The position numbers and the translations under genes were made by a program. The notes beneath the pieces are model-generated. The model made no database searches and had not been told where the DNA came from. It saw nothing but the letters and a program-made list of their open reading frames with translations. Below, in pieces: positions 42,076 to 53,951 of a stretch of 64,000 nucleotides of DNA. The stretch comes from Mixia osmundae IAM 14324 (Eukaryota > Basidiomycota > Mixiomycetes > Mixiales > Mixiaceae). The first letter of the stretch is position 1. Every line of letters begins with the position of its first letter. The stretch spans positions 723,146 through 787,145 of the forward strand of contig NW_014575558.1 in the NCBI RefSeq assembly GCF_000708205.1, in the 5' to 3' direction.

Positions 42076-43716
42076 TCAGTACTCCGATTGCGTCTTCTTG
42101 CCCGCCAGTGGACTCGCGATAGCCGGCTGACTGTCGAGCAGCTTCCCCCCGTAGAGCGTGTGCATCTCGTCCGCTCCGTTTGGCCCGTGTAACTGAAATC
42201 CTCTCCTTTCCACTGTATCCGGCGCACGAAGCCCTTGCGCTCCGAACCCAAGCGAACGTCCTTTGCGTCCAAACAGGGTATCCTCAGGCAGCTGAACACC
42301 ATCCTGGCCGCCAAAGGACACTGAATTATCTGCTTCTTGTAGATCGAAGATCGGCAGCGCGCTCTGATTGCCCTCGTCTTCCGAAGTCCAACTCTCGTCT
42401 GCCAATCGAGTAGGATTACGAAAGTCGTCTTGATCTTCGAGGTGGCCAAGGCCAGCATCGTGCATAGGTTTGAACGGACTCGCATGCCGCTGGGCGGCGC
42501 TTGCAAGTACGTCTCTGGCCAATCGTGATGCTCCTTCCTTTGCCGGCGTCTGACTCGTCCGGGTCGCATCTGGCGTTGGCGACAGTCCGACTCGGTCTTG
42601 AGCTTTCCGACGTCCGGGTGTGTATGACGTCGCTCGAGTGGCAGATGCGAAAGTGTCTTGAGCGTACCGAGGCGATGTCGGCGTCGGTGCGCTCGCTGAT
42701 TTCTGCTGGACTCTCACAGGACTATCGAGACTTGTCAGAGATACAGCTGACAGATCAGCGATGCCGTTCCATCTGCCGTCTTTGTCCGCTGGTAGATCTG
42801 CAGGGAACACGACTTTCTTGCGAGCCAAAGATGCACGCCGGCTAGCCGGTTTGACAGGGTCTGCTGCCGGACTGTCTGGCGACGAAGATTGATCTCTATG
42901 TGCGGCCTGTTGCTTGCGGGCAGAATTGAGAATGGTCTGGTACAGTATCGGGTTGATTGTCCGCTTTTTAGGGCTCGGTGCAGCCTTTGAAGCAGAATCG
43001 CGCGTTGTGCTATCGTCAAACTGCATTGTCTCAAGCATGGGCGGCACGGGATCGGGTGAGTCAACGCCAAGCTCAGCCAGGCGAGAAAGCGTATCCTTGT
43101 AGCCTCGTACGTCGCGTGGTGCCGTGACGGGTCGTGGCTCTGTCGCCAGATCTCGCTGTAAGCGGTCAAAGGGAGATTGATCCTCTGCCCAGCTAGGTCT
43201 GGCTGGCGTTGCGCTCGATGCTTCGCTCTCGTCTCCAATGGGTGTCGTCCTTTCGACTGTGACGGTCTCGTCGTCTTGGCTGTCGAGCGTGAGATTGGCA
43301 TTTGTGCTTGTCTCTGTCTCGTCGTCGCTCTGCAGTGCGCCGAGAGCCACCTCGAGCGGATCTGTGAGCCTGATACCTGCAGATGCTTCGAAGAAAGCTT
43401 TCCAGAACTGCGCAAGCGTCACTTCAGACCGTCTCTCCTGCGCCTGAAGAGCCCTTACCTTGGTCGAGTCCCATATTGCCTTGCTAGCGAGACCGTACCG
43501 CTCTACGCTTGGCAGGATGGCTTCTGTGATGGTGGCGTAGCTTCTGACGATGTTCTCGTCTATGTTCTGCAGCAGACCGAGGATGTTCTGGTCAATCTGA
43601 TCGCACGCCATGTTACATTCTGCCGCGGACAGCTGAGAGATCTCATTGTCCGAGAGCATACGTGGCCCCTCTCGCGCGTAGAAGAGGGGCACATTCTTGC
43701 CATCGGAGCTGGCCAT
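42076..43716 (-). CDS. ASK1: DASH/Dam1 kinetochore complex subunit Ask1
   Basis: A 546-residue frame, or 529 residues if the 51-nt stretch 43408-43458 is spliced (GTAAGG donor, GCGCAG acceptor, no stop inside). Splicing joins WDSTK to FWKAFFEASAG, exactly the family pattern. The N-terminal 100 residues carry NIDENIVRSYATITEAILPSV, the Ask1 helical core. The rest is a long Ser/Pro-rich tail with many proline-directed sites, the usual CDK targets. DASH forms rings on microtubules and couples chromosomes to shrinking ends. The start MASSDGK is tentative; the frame is open to 43949. Confidence 0.9.
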   Translation of the reverse strand: MASSDGKNVPLFYAREGPRMLSDNEISQLSAAECNMACDQIDQNILGLLQNIDENIVRSYATITEAILPSVERYGLASKAIWDSTKVRALQAQERRSEVTLAQFWKAFFEASAGIRLTDPLEVALGALQSDDETETSTNANLTLDSQDDETVTVERTTPIGDESEASSATPARPSWAEDQSPFDRLQRDLATEPRPVTAPRDVRGYKDTLSRLAELGVDSPDPVPPMLETMQFDDSTTRDSASKAAPSPKKRTINPILYQTILNSARKQQAAHRDQSSSPDSPAADPVKPASRRASLARKKVVFPADLPADKDGRWNGIADLSAVSLTSLDSPVRVQQKSASAPTPTSPRYAQDTFASATRATSYTPGRRKAQDRVGLSPTPDATRTSQTPAKEGASRLARDVLASAAQRHASPFKPMHDAGLGHLEDQDDFRNPTRLADESWTSEDEGNQSALPIFDLQEADNSVSFGGQDGVQLPEDTLFGRKGRSLGFGAQGLRAPDTVERRGFQLHGPNGADEMHTLYGGKLLDSQPAIASPLAGKKTQSEY

Positions 43717-44264
43717 CTCGCCGAACAGCAGCTGCCCCGCCAGGCGTCAAGCTTGATCTGACAGTCGTTGGCCTGTGAAGAGCGTGAGAGAAAAGTCAGA
43801 CGCGTCGCGATTTCAAGCGCGTCTCCCGCCAGAAGCGACGCAAATACCTCCTGCCTTGACCCGAGCTCGTGACCGTCGATCAAAGTGGCTAGATTCATCA
43901 GGCGAACGTCGTCAACAAACGATCGGATCGACATGGGCTTTGCGCGCAAGATTCGATCCTCCCCCAGTCAGTCGCGTCGAGAATGATGGCTTAGTTTGTC
44001 GATCTGGGACCGAGCGCTCGTCGTATGCCGTAAGGGCTCGAGCCGAGGGTTGAGCAAGGAGAATGACCTATTTCCACTCCACGCGCCAGTGTTGTTTGCG
44101 CTCAGGCGGGCACACTATAAAGTCTACGGTTCCTTGCTTTCCTCATCAGCACTTTCACAGTTCGCCTTTCGCTACCAAGCAGCATTTGACCTTTAGTCAG
44201 CCTCTACGGCACTCACCACACTCATTCAGACCTACCAAAGCCACTACTACCCCGCCAAATCATT
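43717..44264. other. Intergenic region between ASK1 and the RDS1-like gene
   Basis: The left part may be 5' leader of ASK1; an in-frame upstream extension exists to 43949. The right part is the promoter and pyrimidine-rich, A/G-poor leader of the RDS1-like gene, with the TATA element noted separately. Confidence 0.5.
44116..44121 (+). promoter_or_regulatory. TATA box of the RDS1-like gene
   Basis: TATAAA lies 149 bp before the ATG. The following leader is rich in C and T and ends in an A/C-rich context, as in strongly expressed fungal genes. Confidence 0.6.
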
Positions 44265-45251
44265 ATGAAGGCAGTCGCAGTTATCTCGGCACTTGCTGCC
44301 GCTTCGACCGTCGCAGCCATTACAGACACTCAGATTCTGCAATTCGCTCTCACACTCGAACATCTGGAATCTACCTTCTACAAGGGCGTCCTTGCTCGCT
44401 TTGATGCCCATGACTTTGCCAAAGCTGGCTACGGACCTTCAGTCAGACAGCGCATCGTCGAGCTCGGCAGCGACGAACAGACCCACGTCAATTATCTCAC
44501 CGCTGCGCTCAAGCAGGATGCGGTTGGCCCATGCAAGGTGTGCATGTCTGACCTAGACTTTAGGTGTTCATGTGCTGATACGACGAGCAAGTACTCGTTC
44601 CCTTATAACAGTGTGACCGGCGCATTGGGCTTGGCCAGAGTGCTCGAATCGGTTGGCGTGTCGGCTTATCTAGGAGCAGCCCCTGCCATCAGCTCGCCTG
44701 CCTATCTCGAGGTTGCCGGTTCTATCCTTTCGGTCGAAGCGCGTCATCAAGGCTACGTGGCAGAAACTCAGAAGCAGTCCGGCTTCCCGAGCCCCTTCGA
44801 TATCGGCATTGATCCCTCGCAAGCATACACGCTCGCTGCGCAATTCATCGTGCCTGGCTCGTGTCCTGCTGCTGTCGGCGCATTGCCAGTCCAGGATTTC
44901 CCCGCACTCACTGTAGAGACGGCCTCGCCCGCAGCTGGCAAGCCAATCTCTTTCAAGTTTGCGTCCAAGTCCTCAGCTCAGAAGTACGCTCACTTCATCT
45001 TTGCCAACGCTGGCGGCGCGATGGATATCGGTCTGCCTCTCAACTCCAAGGACACCGTCACTTTCCCCAAGGGCGCACTTGGCCCAGTCTACATCATCAT
45101 CACTGACTCTGCCGACGCTGTCACTGATGCTCACACGATTGCCGGACCTGCCATCGTTCAGCTCAGCGACCCCGATGTGTCCTCCAAGCCATGGGGCAAG
45201 CCTGCCAAGAGCCACAAGAAGAAGCCCTGCAAGAAGTCCCACAAGGCCTAA
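44265..45251 (+). CDS. Secreted Rds1-like protein with ferritin-fold domain
   Basis: A 328-residue frame, or 310 if 44538-44591 (54 nt, GTGTGC to CAAG, no stop) is an intron; splicing gives CKYSFPYNSV, the family pattern. A signal peptide (residues 1-18) is followed by LQFALTLEHLESTFYKGVL, with the Glu-x-x-x-Tyr pattern of ferritin_2 domains, then DEQTHVNYL and SVEARHQGYV. The C-terminus is a beta region and a Lys-rich tail (KSHKKKPCKK). Members are stress- or starvation-induced and their activity is not settled. The TATA box and rich leader suggest high expression. Confidence 0.9.
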   Translation: MKAVAVISALAAASTVAAITDTQILQFALTLEHLESTFYKGVLARFDAHDFAKAGYGPSVRQRIVELGSDEQTHVNYLTAALKQDAVGPCKVCMSDLDFRCSCADTTSKYSFPYNSVTGALGLARVLESVGVSAYLGAAPAISSPAYLEVAGSILSVEARHQGYVAETQKQSGFPSPFDIGIDPSQAYTLAAQFIVPGSCPAAVGALPVQDFPALTVETASPAAGKPISFKFASKSSAQKYAHFIFANAGGAMDIGLPLNSKDTVTFPKGALGPVYIIITDSADAVTDAHTIAGPAIVQLSDPDVSSKPWGKPAKSHKKKPCKKSHKA

Positions 45252-45743
45252 GCGGGCCCTGTCGTCCTCTATCACGCCAGCTTCACGTTTCAGGGTTGTT
45301 GCATTAACGCACCGCATTGTTATTTCATGAAACTTGACTCGCTCGATCGAGCTTGCAGTCGTTTCCTCCTCATTGCGCGCGCTTTGCTTGGAATTGATCG
45401 AGCTTGTGAATCTGCTACAACAGATTCCCCTGCCTTGCGCCATCGTGATAAGCCTTCGCTGGCCTGCTGCCATTGCCTTGACTTAGCGTTGCAACGTGAG
45501 ATAGCCCTCGGTCGGGGCGTGACTGGCAGGGGCTGCATCAGCTGTTGGTCACGCAAGCGAATTGCCCAAAGCGATTCACAATGACTTTGACAAAATATGT
45601 GACAGCCTTTGTCGGAGTCGCCAAGATAGTCCGATGTCCAGCACCGCCGGCATTGGCAACACAGAAGTGAGCGCTTTTTAGCTACTGAGCTGGACGCATG
45701 CTTGAACGAGTTTCGCTTGCCAGCGCACTGCAAACATGACGGC
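45252..45743. other. Convergent 3' intergenic region
   Basis: Holds the 3' ends of the RDS1-like gene and of the gamma-glutamyltransferase gene. I see no further gene, RNA or repeat. Confidence 0.6.
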
Positions 45744-47527
45744 TCAGTAAGCTGAACCTCGGCCTGCTGCTTTGCGTGGATCGGATGCCGCAGTAAAGAT
45801 GCCATCTTTCAGTGCAACAACATGACCCGTGCTGCCTGTTGTGTCTTCATACGTGACATTGTAGCCTTGATTGGTCAAGAAAGCGACGGTCGAGTTCGAG
45901 TAGCCTGGTATGCCCACTTGAGGGCTCGCGTACTCGAAATAAGTAACGTTTGTAAGTTGATCATGCCATCGCGAATGATGTACTGTAGCGTTGGCCGATA
46001 AGGCTTGGTCAAGGTAGTGATAGATATTTTGCAAAGTGGCGGTGATGATACGCGAGCCGCCCGCACTACCCGTTGCCTCAACAAAATTGCCATCGAGGTC
46101 TTCGACGATGCTAGATGCAATGGAGGATTGGGGACGTTTGCCAGGTTGTATGAAGTTGGCCGGGGCAGCGGCAAAGCCGAAAGAATTCGTTTGACCGGGT
46201 GAACTAAAGTCGTCCATCTCATCGTTCAAGATGATGCCCTTGTCGGTCATGACCTATGTACGCATGAGCCACATAATCTCAGAGGACGCTGTCGAAGTAC
46301 CTGCGAGCCCCAGTAGAGGTTGATGGTGGTCGTAAGTGAGACAACATAGCCATTGCTGTCGGCTGCCGCGAGATGTGATGTACCGCTATCGTTCAGTATG
46401 GCGTACTTCCCAATGTCATAGTAGGCATCTGGGTATGTTCTGTTCGGGCTGATCTTGGCTCTTGCCTCACTTGCGACCTTGTCCGTCAAGAACGATTTTT
46501 CGAGCGCTGATACGTTTGCTGTAAAGGCGGGGTCGCCAAAATTTGTCCTTTGCGCATAGGCCAAGCGTGTAGCTTCAATGAGATAGTGTGTGGTCTCGTT
46601 GATTGCAGGATCCGTATCCGAGGCTGATCCATTGAAACCTGAGAAAATCTTGAGTGCAGACAAGACAACCGAGCCCGACGAGGGCGCAATGGTGGAAAAG
46701 ATGCGGTGATTGCGATACTTGATCGAAGCAGGTTTGCGCAAGATGGCGGTGTAGTTCTTGAGGTCTTGCACGGTGAGGATGCCGCCACGAGATTGCGAGG
46801 CATTGGCGATAGACTGCGCATTCTCGCCTTCGTAGTACCAGTCTGCGCCATGATAGCCTATCGCTTCGAGTACATCTGCATATCTCTTACGATAGCATGT
46901 CTGACCAAGTGTGAGAAGTGTGCCGTTGGGCGCGAATGACTCTGCAAAGAGAGGATCTGATAACAAGAATGGGTAGCCTTTGAATGCATTGGCCAGATCG
47001 ACGCTGACAGGGAATCCATTGCGAGCGAGATCGACAGCGGGGGCGAAGAGGCGCGCCCAGGCTAGCTTGCCATGACGATGATGTAGGCTTTGCCAGCCTC
47101 TTATCTCGCCTGGTATGCCGTTGGCCAACCCACCAACAGTCGAAGCAGTCTTGTCCGATGACTCTGTATACAAAGTCTGGTTGGCACCTGCGGGTGCTGC
47201 CTCCCTAAAGTCGATCATCTCGTAGGCATGGCCGCTCGCTGTGGGGTATCTGACGATACCGAATCCACCCCCGCCGATACCGCTGTGGAACGAGTTGATG
47301 ACGCCCACGCAGAGTGAACTGGCGATGATGGCGTCTGCTGCAGTACCGCCATCTTTGAGGGCCTGTAAGCCTATCTGGGAGCATGCAGCGACCTCAGTCG
47401 CAATGGCTCCATGCTTGCCGGACACGGGCGTCGAAGGAGGGTCGGAGGTCGCAGCGACGAAGCGGGGGCTAGCACTGACGCAGAGTACGGCGCAGATGAA
47501 GCAAACAAGACTTATGCGCGCGATCAT
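45744..47527 (-). CDS. Gamma-glutamyltransferase (secreted/vacuolar)
   Basis: Coding exons are 45744-46253 and 46301-47527, giving 578 residues. A signal peptide (residues 1-20, ISLVCFICAVLCVSA) is followed by HSGIGGGGFG, and by DSGTSHLAA, whose threonine starts the small subunit after self-cleavage and is the catalytic nucleophile. LYWGSQ, LNDEMDDFSSPG and PGKRPQSS complete the small-subunit signature. The enzyme cleaves the gamma-glutamyl bond of glutathione and its conjugates. It diverges from the methylcrotonyl-CoA carboxylase gene with 145 bp between the starts, which probably holds both promoters. Confidence 0.95.
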
Positions 47528-47672
47528 GATGCTAAAATTCAGGCGTGTGGGCGTCGACTGTGGATGGCGGAGTGCAGCTGATAAGCGCAACGTTAACTCG
47601 GCGCGTGCCCCGGCTTGTTGGCAAGGTGGGTGTGGCCGGCTTGTCGTCGGTCGCCTCGACAAGACCGGCACG

Positions 47673-49984
47673 ATGCTCCGCAAGCTCAGCACGGCAGCCC
47701 TTCGCCATCGTGCTGTACGTGCAAGAGCGGCGAGGCTGACTATCGCGGCGTCTACACCATCATCGCCAAGGTCATGCTCTGTCGCGCAGACCCCGCGTTG
47801 CCTGGCTGGACTCAGTACGCATCCTCGAAGCTATGCGACCGTCAGAACAGCAGCACCGTACAAGCGCAAGCCACTGTTTGATAAGATCCTCATCGCCAAC
47901 AGAGGCGAGATTGCCTGTCGCGTCATACGTACCTGCAAGAGACTCGGCGTGCGCACCGTTGCGGTCTACTCGGACGCGGACAGCAATGCGCTGCACGTAC
48001 AAGAAGCAGACGAAGCCTATCATATCGGAGCTTCTCCTCCGCTCGAGAGCTACTTGCGTATCGACAAGATCATTGAAGTATGTCGACGTTCAGGTGCTCA
48101 GGCTGTCCACCCTGGCTACGGTCTGCTTTCAGAGAATGCTGGCTTTGCCGAAGCGTTGGCAGCAGCGGGGATCGTCTTTATAGGCCCTCCTGCCAGTGCC
48201 ATTCGGGCAATGGGTAGCAAGTCGGAATCAAAGAAAATCATGCTCGCCGCGGGCGTGCCTTGCGTGCCTGGCTACCACGGCGAAAATCAGGATAGCGCCT
48301 TCTTACAAGATCAGGCGCAAGAGATGGGATATCCTGTGTTGATCAAAGCGACTAAAGGTGGAGGGGGCAAAGGCATGAAGATCGCCATGTCTGCCTTGGA
48401 ATTCAACGCCCAGCTCGAGTCGGCAAAACGTGAAGCACTCAAATCGTTCGATGACGATACAGTCCTACTCGAACGATATGTCATCGATCCCCGTCATGTG
48501 GAAGTGCAAGTTTGCTCAGACTCGACGGGCAAACCAGGTGGAACAGTTCATCTCTATACGCGCGATTGCTCAGTCCAGAGACGGCATCAGAAGATCATCG
48601 AAGAAGCGCCTGCGCCCGGCTTGTCAGAGTCATTACAGCAAGAATTGGCAGATAAAGCGATTGCGGCTGTGGAAGCTGTGGGATACAAAGGTGCAGGCAC
48701 AGTCGAATTTCTGCTCGATTCGAAAACGCACGAGTTCTTCTTTATGGAGGTCAACACACGTTTGCAAGTCGAACACTGCGTCAGCGAAGCCATCACCGGT
48801 ATCGACCTGGTCGAGTGGCAGCTCGACGTAGCAGCGGGCAATCCTCTACCCCTCAAACAAGAGCAAATTCAAAAGAACGGTCATGCTTTCGAAGCTCGCA
48901 TCTACGCCGAAAAGCCTCGTAACAATTTTTTGCCCGACGCAGGACGTCTCATTCATCTCTCGCCACCTGTCTCGAGTCACAACGTCAGAATCGAGATTGG
49001 CGTGAGAGCGGGCGATGATATCGGACTCTTCTACGACCCCATGATTGCCAAACTCATTTGCCATGGCCCGGATCGTCAGGCTGCTCTACGGACTCTTCGA
49101 CAGGGTCTTGCAGAGTTTCATGTCATCGGACCGTCTACCAATATCGAATTCCTGCGTTCTTTGGCTGCTCATCCCGAGTTCATCGCAGAGCAAGTCCAGA
49201 CGGGCTTCATCCCGCAATATGCGCACGATCTATTCGCTCCGCCCTCTCTGCCTACAGCAGCCGATCTAGCTCAAGCTGGCTTGTTCAAGTCGATCGAGGC
49301 GTTGTCTTGGCTCAGTATGAATGACGTCGATTCGCCCTGGTCCACACTTGCTGGAACACGCTTCTATGGCGATACGTATGCTTATCGCTCCGACTTTGTT
49401 AGTCAAAATGAAGCTGTATCCTCTGTATCTGTCTCAGTAGGCTCGAATGGCTTCGATGTGCTCGTCAAGCCAACACAAAACGAATCTACGGCCTACGAGC
49501 GCATCCAAACCGAAGTCTCTGCTAGCAATACATTGTCGACTCGTTTGAATGATCAGACCCATGTGACAAACGTCGTGGTCGAGACGCCTGCTTCGAGCGA
49601 TAAGCTAGAACGATACCATCTGTTCAACAATGACGGCACATCCTTTGCACTCGATGAGCCGATCCCAGCCTGGCGCGAGAAGCTCGAGTCTGCTCAGCCA
49701 CTTGGCATGGTAGGAAGTGCAATCAAGGCGCCTATGCCTTGCCGCGTTGTTTCTGTCTCTGCTGCACAAGGTCAGCAAGTCGGAGAAGGCGCTACACTGG
49801 TTGTCGTTGAGGCCATGAAGGTAAGCCACTCCCGATCATCTGACAATACGAGCTAAGCCTCTCACAGACGGAGATGACGCTACGCGCGCCTCGCTCTGGT
49901 AAGATTGCGAGTGTGCACTGCCAAGCTGGCGATGTCGTGGGAGCAGAGAAGCCACTGGTCGTCTTTGAGGAAGAAACCCCCTGA
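47673..49984 (+). CDS. 3-methylcrotonyl-CoA carboxylase, biotin-containing alpha subunit (mitochondrial)
   Basis: Coding exons are 47673-49820 and 49868-49984, giving 754 residues. An Arg/Ala/Ser-rich presequence (to about residue 60) precedes the biotin carboxylase domain: KILIANRGEIACRVIRT, HPGYGLLSENAGFA, KATKGGGGKGM (ATP grasp), RDCSVQRRHQKIIEEAPAP and FMEVNTRLQVEHCVSE. The biotin-carrier domain ends the protein with VEAMK followed, across the intron, by TEM; the lysine of EAMK carries biotin. The enzyme carboxylates 3-methylcrotonyl-CoA in leucine breakdown. The frame is open upstream but the chosen ATG begins the presequence. Confidence 0.95.
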
Positions 49985-50555
49985 CGCGCGCAAGCTTTCT
50001 CCTCAAGGCGAGCACGGTATGTCTGTGTGACTGTGTGTTGTGCAAGAGTATGCATGTATGTATGAGAGAGTGTGCCTTCAGGTTTTCAGCAACGAATTGT
50101 GACATCAGCAGATGCTCTTTCGAGCAGCATCAGTCTCATTAAATCAGTTTTTTTTTCTTATTTTCGTTCGTCATGAGGCAACACGAGTGAAAGCAGACTG
50201 CCCAGCATATCCGACAGAGCCATCTACACTGTGATGTCTCGTGCCGCCATGCTGAGCAGCCTCGCTGGGATGGAGATAGTTTGTGTGCTTCTTGTCAGCC
50301 CAAGCGAACCATCTGGTGCGTCTTCGTTGGTTCCTAATTAGCATCTGCTTTCCTCTCGAGACCGACAAAGAGATCCACAGAGTGAACCAGCATTGGCACC
50401 GTCATTCCCACTGTCGATAGGACCACGGCGTGACAATTGATCTCTTGCTTTTTGATGAAGAGCCACAAGAAATCTGCGCTTGATAGAACGCGACATTGTG
50501 GCGGTTACTGTCGCTCTTTCCTCGATGGCCGTCGGCCCAAGTCGAAGAGGACAGC
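49985..50555. other. Intergenic region with T-rich tract and a candidate small gene
   Basis: A T-rich tract near 50147-50165 may help end transcription of the upstream gene. The rest is otherwise unassigned except for the minus-strand candidate at 50334-50496. Confidence 0.5.
50334..50496 (-). CDS. Candidate small membrane protein, exon structure unresolved
   Basis: On the minus strand one frame reads LWLFIKKQEINCHAVVL and continues into a hydrophobic stretch, then VGLERKADAN and stop at 50334. It looks like one or two membrane segments with a polar tail, very unlike the neighbouring non-coding frames. The only nearby ATG (50496, MSRSIKRR) is in another frame. A short intron or a frame error would be needed to join them. 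I recognise no family. It would be divergent from the PhoD-like gene. Confidence 0.3.
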
Positions 50556-53187
50556 ATGGCGTTCACTTTTGCCGTCATAGGCTCGACGATAGCCTCGACG
50601 CTCCTCAGACTCGGCGGCTTCTTCTTCCTCCGATGGGTAAGCTTGCAAATGGCCCTCAGCGAAACTGGAATGACATCCTATCGGCAGTTCCCCGGTCACA
50701 TCTTTGCGACTGCCTTGCCGACGCTCTACGTCGCTTATCTCCTCACCTATCTCGATCTCAACACGCTCATCGTCGCAGTCGAGCAAGACAGTCAGATCTT
50801 CATGGAAGATCACGCAGAGCGCGCTGCAGATAGATTATTGCAAGGCAAAGAGGCCGTCGTCAAATCTGAGGACATTGCTGCCAATGCGCCCGCACCTGCC
50901 AGTGACAAGCCTGGCGCACCTTCATATAGCTCCGTCGCTGCGAATGGAAAGACAGCAAAGGGAAAGCCTGGTAAAGCGAAGAACGGCAGCTCAAAGCTTG
51001 ATCCAAAGCCAGAGAATCCACTGACGAGCAGCAGACCCTCGGCTGCTTCATTGCTCAGAATGCAAAAGCAGGCTAGTACGCTTGCTACACCGGGTCCGAT
51101 CAGCTTCATACTCGGAAGATGTACACGATCTCGCGTGTTCAATCGGTTCTCGCTGGCCATAAATACCGCCATCCTACTCATGGTCATCGATTTCGTCTAC
51201 ACGCCCGTCTTCTTCATAGACCACAACGATCTTGCATTTGCTCGAGCAGGCGCAGTGGGCGATACTTGGGTCAAGCTTTCCACACGAGTACCGCCCCTCG
51301 CCGCCCATGCGCCTATCACGGCGAGCGCTGCACATTTTGCGTCTGGCTTGAGCAGCACGGCGAAGAAATACGCATCAAAGCTAAGCATGTCGGGTGACTC
51401 CGGCTTGGAGCCTCTTGCAGATCATCTGCTCGATCATAGCTTCTTGCACAAGCTCAATGCGACCATCTCTGAGCCTTTTGCAGCTGTACCCATCCTGCCC
51501 AGAGCCAAGAGCCTACCGAGTCTCGACAGGCTCGCCGAGCTAGCAGAAGACGGCAAACACGGCATTGCAAGGATACTGTACAGGCCCACGCGACCCTCTG
51601 GACGATGGCAAGAAGGGCCTGTAGTGCAGAGCACTGCAGACGCAGACTACATGAGCACCGTCAGGCTCTCGAACCTATCGCCCGCCACTGAATACGAGTA
51701 CAAGCTCGTATCTGCAGTCGATGGCGATATCTTGCCCTCCTTCGGTGAAAAAGTTCAAATGTTCAAGACTTTCCCTTCGCCGAGACTAGCAGCGGGCGCA
51801 TCCCACTTCACCTTTGCAGCCAGCTCTTGCATCATACCGGGATGGCCATATGTACCCTTTGGCGATCATCTATCCGTCAAAGGCGCACGTTATCTCAGCT
51901 CTGCAATCGAGAGCGAGAATGTCGACTTTGCTCTGCTTATGGGCGACTTTATCTATGCTGACACGCGTACGTTTCAGCTAGGCAGTAGCTAGTCGTGCTG
52001 ACCTATTCCGCAGCGTACCGAGGTCGATCGAAGGGCACGAAACGCGATTATTTCATGCGCAAGTATCGTCAAACGTACGCCTCTGAGGACATGCGCAAAG
52101 TGTACGAGCGCGTGCCCATCATCAATGTCTACGATGATCACGAGATTGCTAATGACTACGCCGGCGAATCAAAGGACACGCCGCACTTCCAGGATGCCAA
52201 TCACGCTTATGTTGCCTACAACGGCGAGCCGAACTACGATACCGTTTCTGATGCATCCAGTCTGCTAAACAGCGATGCTGAGAAATCCAACTACTACTGG
52301 TTCAGACACGGCGATGCTGCATTCTTCGTCCTTGACGCGCGTAGGTATAGATCTGCCAACGAGGCAGAAGACGACGAGCAAAAGACGATGCTAGGCGAGA
52401 AGCAGAAGCGCGTTTTCAAAGAATGGCTTACTGCAGTCAACTCGACCGTCACATTCAAATTTGTCGTGACGAGCACGCCTTTCATGACCTTGTGGGGCGG
52501 CATCAATGGGTACGTGAGAGTTCGAGGACGATCGAGTCATGCTAAAGTGCCAGAGCTGATCAGATTGCCTCGTATCGCTCCTGATAGCGCCGACGATACT
52601 TGGCGAGGATTCCAGACCGAGCGTACGGAGCTGATGGATTTGCTCGAGTTTGTGCCAAAGTACGCTGCCATGTGAATTACAGACGATGCGTACTGACTCG
52701 CTTGGACAGTGTAATTATCTTGTCCGGCGATCGACACGAATTTGCTGCCGCCACAATTCGCAACAAGGTTGTCGAATTCTCGTACGTGCAACATCGGCTG
52801 CGCTGGCTGTGCCTTGCTGACTTTCTATTCAGTGTTTCGCCGCTTAATCAGTTCTATCTGCCTATCAGAACGCTAAGCCCCAAGCATGGCCTCGGAGCAA
52901 CGGGTGAAGACTTTTTGCTCAAATGTACGTCTCTCTCTCACCGCCGAGACTATGGCCTGACCGGGAATACAGACATACCGAATGGAAACCACAAGTTCGT
53001 CACGATGGAAGTTGACACTCGGACGGCAAATCTGCCTATCGTCAACATGAAGCTCTTTGTAGACGGCAAGGAGGCTTGGAAGCTACAAGTGCAAGGAAAA
53101 GCTGTTCACGCAAGCAGGACGTCAATCGGCGTCGCCTATTCGATCTTCTCGCTGCTCGGACTGAGAAGACCCAGCTGGCTTTGGTAG
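50556..53187 (+). CDS. PhoD-like phosphatase/phosphodiesterase, membrane-anchored
   Basis: Coding exons are 50556-50636, 50688-51966, 52014-52509, 52564-52671, 52710-52781, 52833-52924 and 52973-53187, giving 780 residues. The N-terminus has hydrophobic spans near residues 1-55 and near 190-210 (LAINTAILLMVIDFVYT). The PhoD domain follows with FTFAASSCI, LLMGDFIY, VYDDHEIANDY and SGDRHEFAA, whose Asp/His residues bind catalytic metals. The fourth intron is only 38 nt. Relatives are extracytoplasmic or vacuolar metallophosphatases, but the substrate here is unknown. ATG 50556 is the first in frame. Confidence 0.87.
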
Positions 53188-53230
53188 ATGAACACTGTTG
53201 TACACATTAACACTTGTCACAACACATTCA

Positions 53231-53951
53231 CTACCACATAGCACCTGATAACATGCCTGCCCTTCTACCCGGTCCTTCGTCAATAGCAGCAGTCTTATCG
53301 GATGGCGTATCGTCCAGCGGACCCTCTGCGCTCGCAAGGGACATCGACCACGGGTAGCACACCAGATCTGACGATTTAATGGCCGGCAAGCGTTCTCTAC
53401 CCGTCTGCGCGAATGTCACTGATTTGAAGATGAACTGACGAAGATCCCTGCGAGTCTTTGCTTCGATCTTGTTGCGCTCTCTTTCGGTGAGTCCCGTTTC
53501 GATGCTGAGCTCTATCGACCAGCGTTCGAACGGCACATCCGCCTCCTTGCTGCCGTACCATACTTTGATAGTCGTCCGCTCATTGAAGGCCAAGTTGACT
53601 CGCAATGTCTGCAAGGCCGGGTGAGAGGCCTGTCGACCCAATGAGGGACCGAGATGATGCTGCTCCGCGGCGCGGGAGATACTCTGTGCTTTGGCCTGCA
53701 CAACAGCTTCTAGTTCTGCATCCTGTATGGCCGACTGTGCACCCCTCTTGTATGAGTTTGACGAGGATGAGAGGGAGTAGAGAGCGCACAAAGCTCAGGC
53801 CGAGCAGGTCAATCGTCCGGGGATGCGTATTGCCAAAGCAGCGTAGGAACAGTATCGAATGGAGCAAGACGGATGCGACATCTTTGAGCAGCGATCTGTC
53901 GACTGTAATGCTGTGCTTCAGTCTTGCAATCGGCGGAGAAGCATCGTCCAT
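53231..53951 (-). CDS. ATG101: Autophagy protein Atg101
   Basis: Coding exons are 53231-53746 and 53790-53951, giving 225 residues. The HORMA-fold landmarks are SVLLHSILFLRCFG followed by PRTIDLLGLSF, AELEAVVQAKAQS, KVWYG and PFERWSIELSIE. Atg101 partners Atg13 in the Atg1/ULK1 complex; it is present in most fungi but lost in budding yeasts. The chosen start (MDDASPPI) gives the expected N-terminus; an earlier in-frame ATG at 54050 is possible. The stop is 43 bp from the convergent PhoD-like gene. Confidence 0.85.

Noticed and set aside
42735-43415. 226-codon minus-strand frame inside ASK1
   Set aside because: Shifted frame of the ASK1 gene; Arg/Thr/Ser-rich nonsense composition.
47241-47672. 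N-terminal extension of the methylcrotonyl-CoA carboxylase frame
   Set aside because: It overlaps the divergent gamma-glutamyltransferase exon; ATG 47673 starts a normal mitochondrial presequence.
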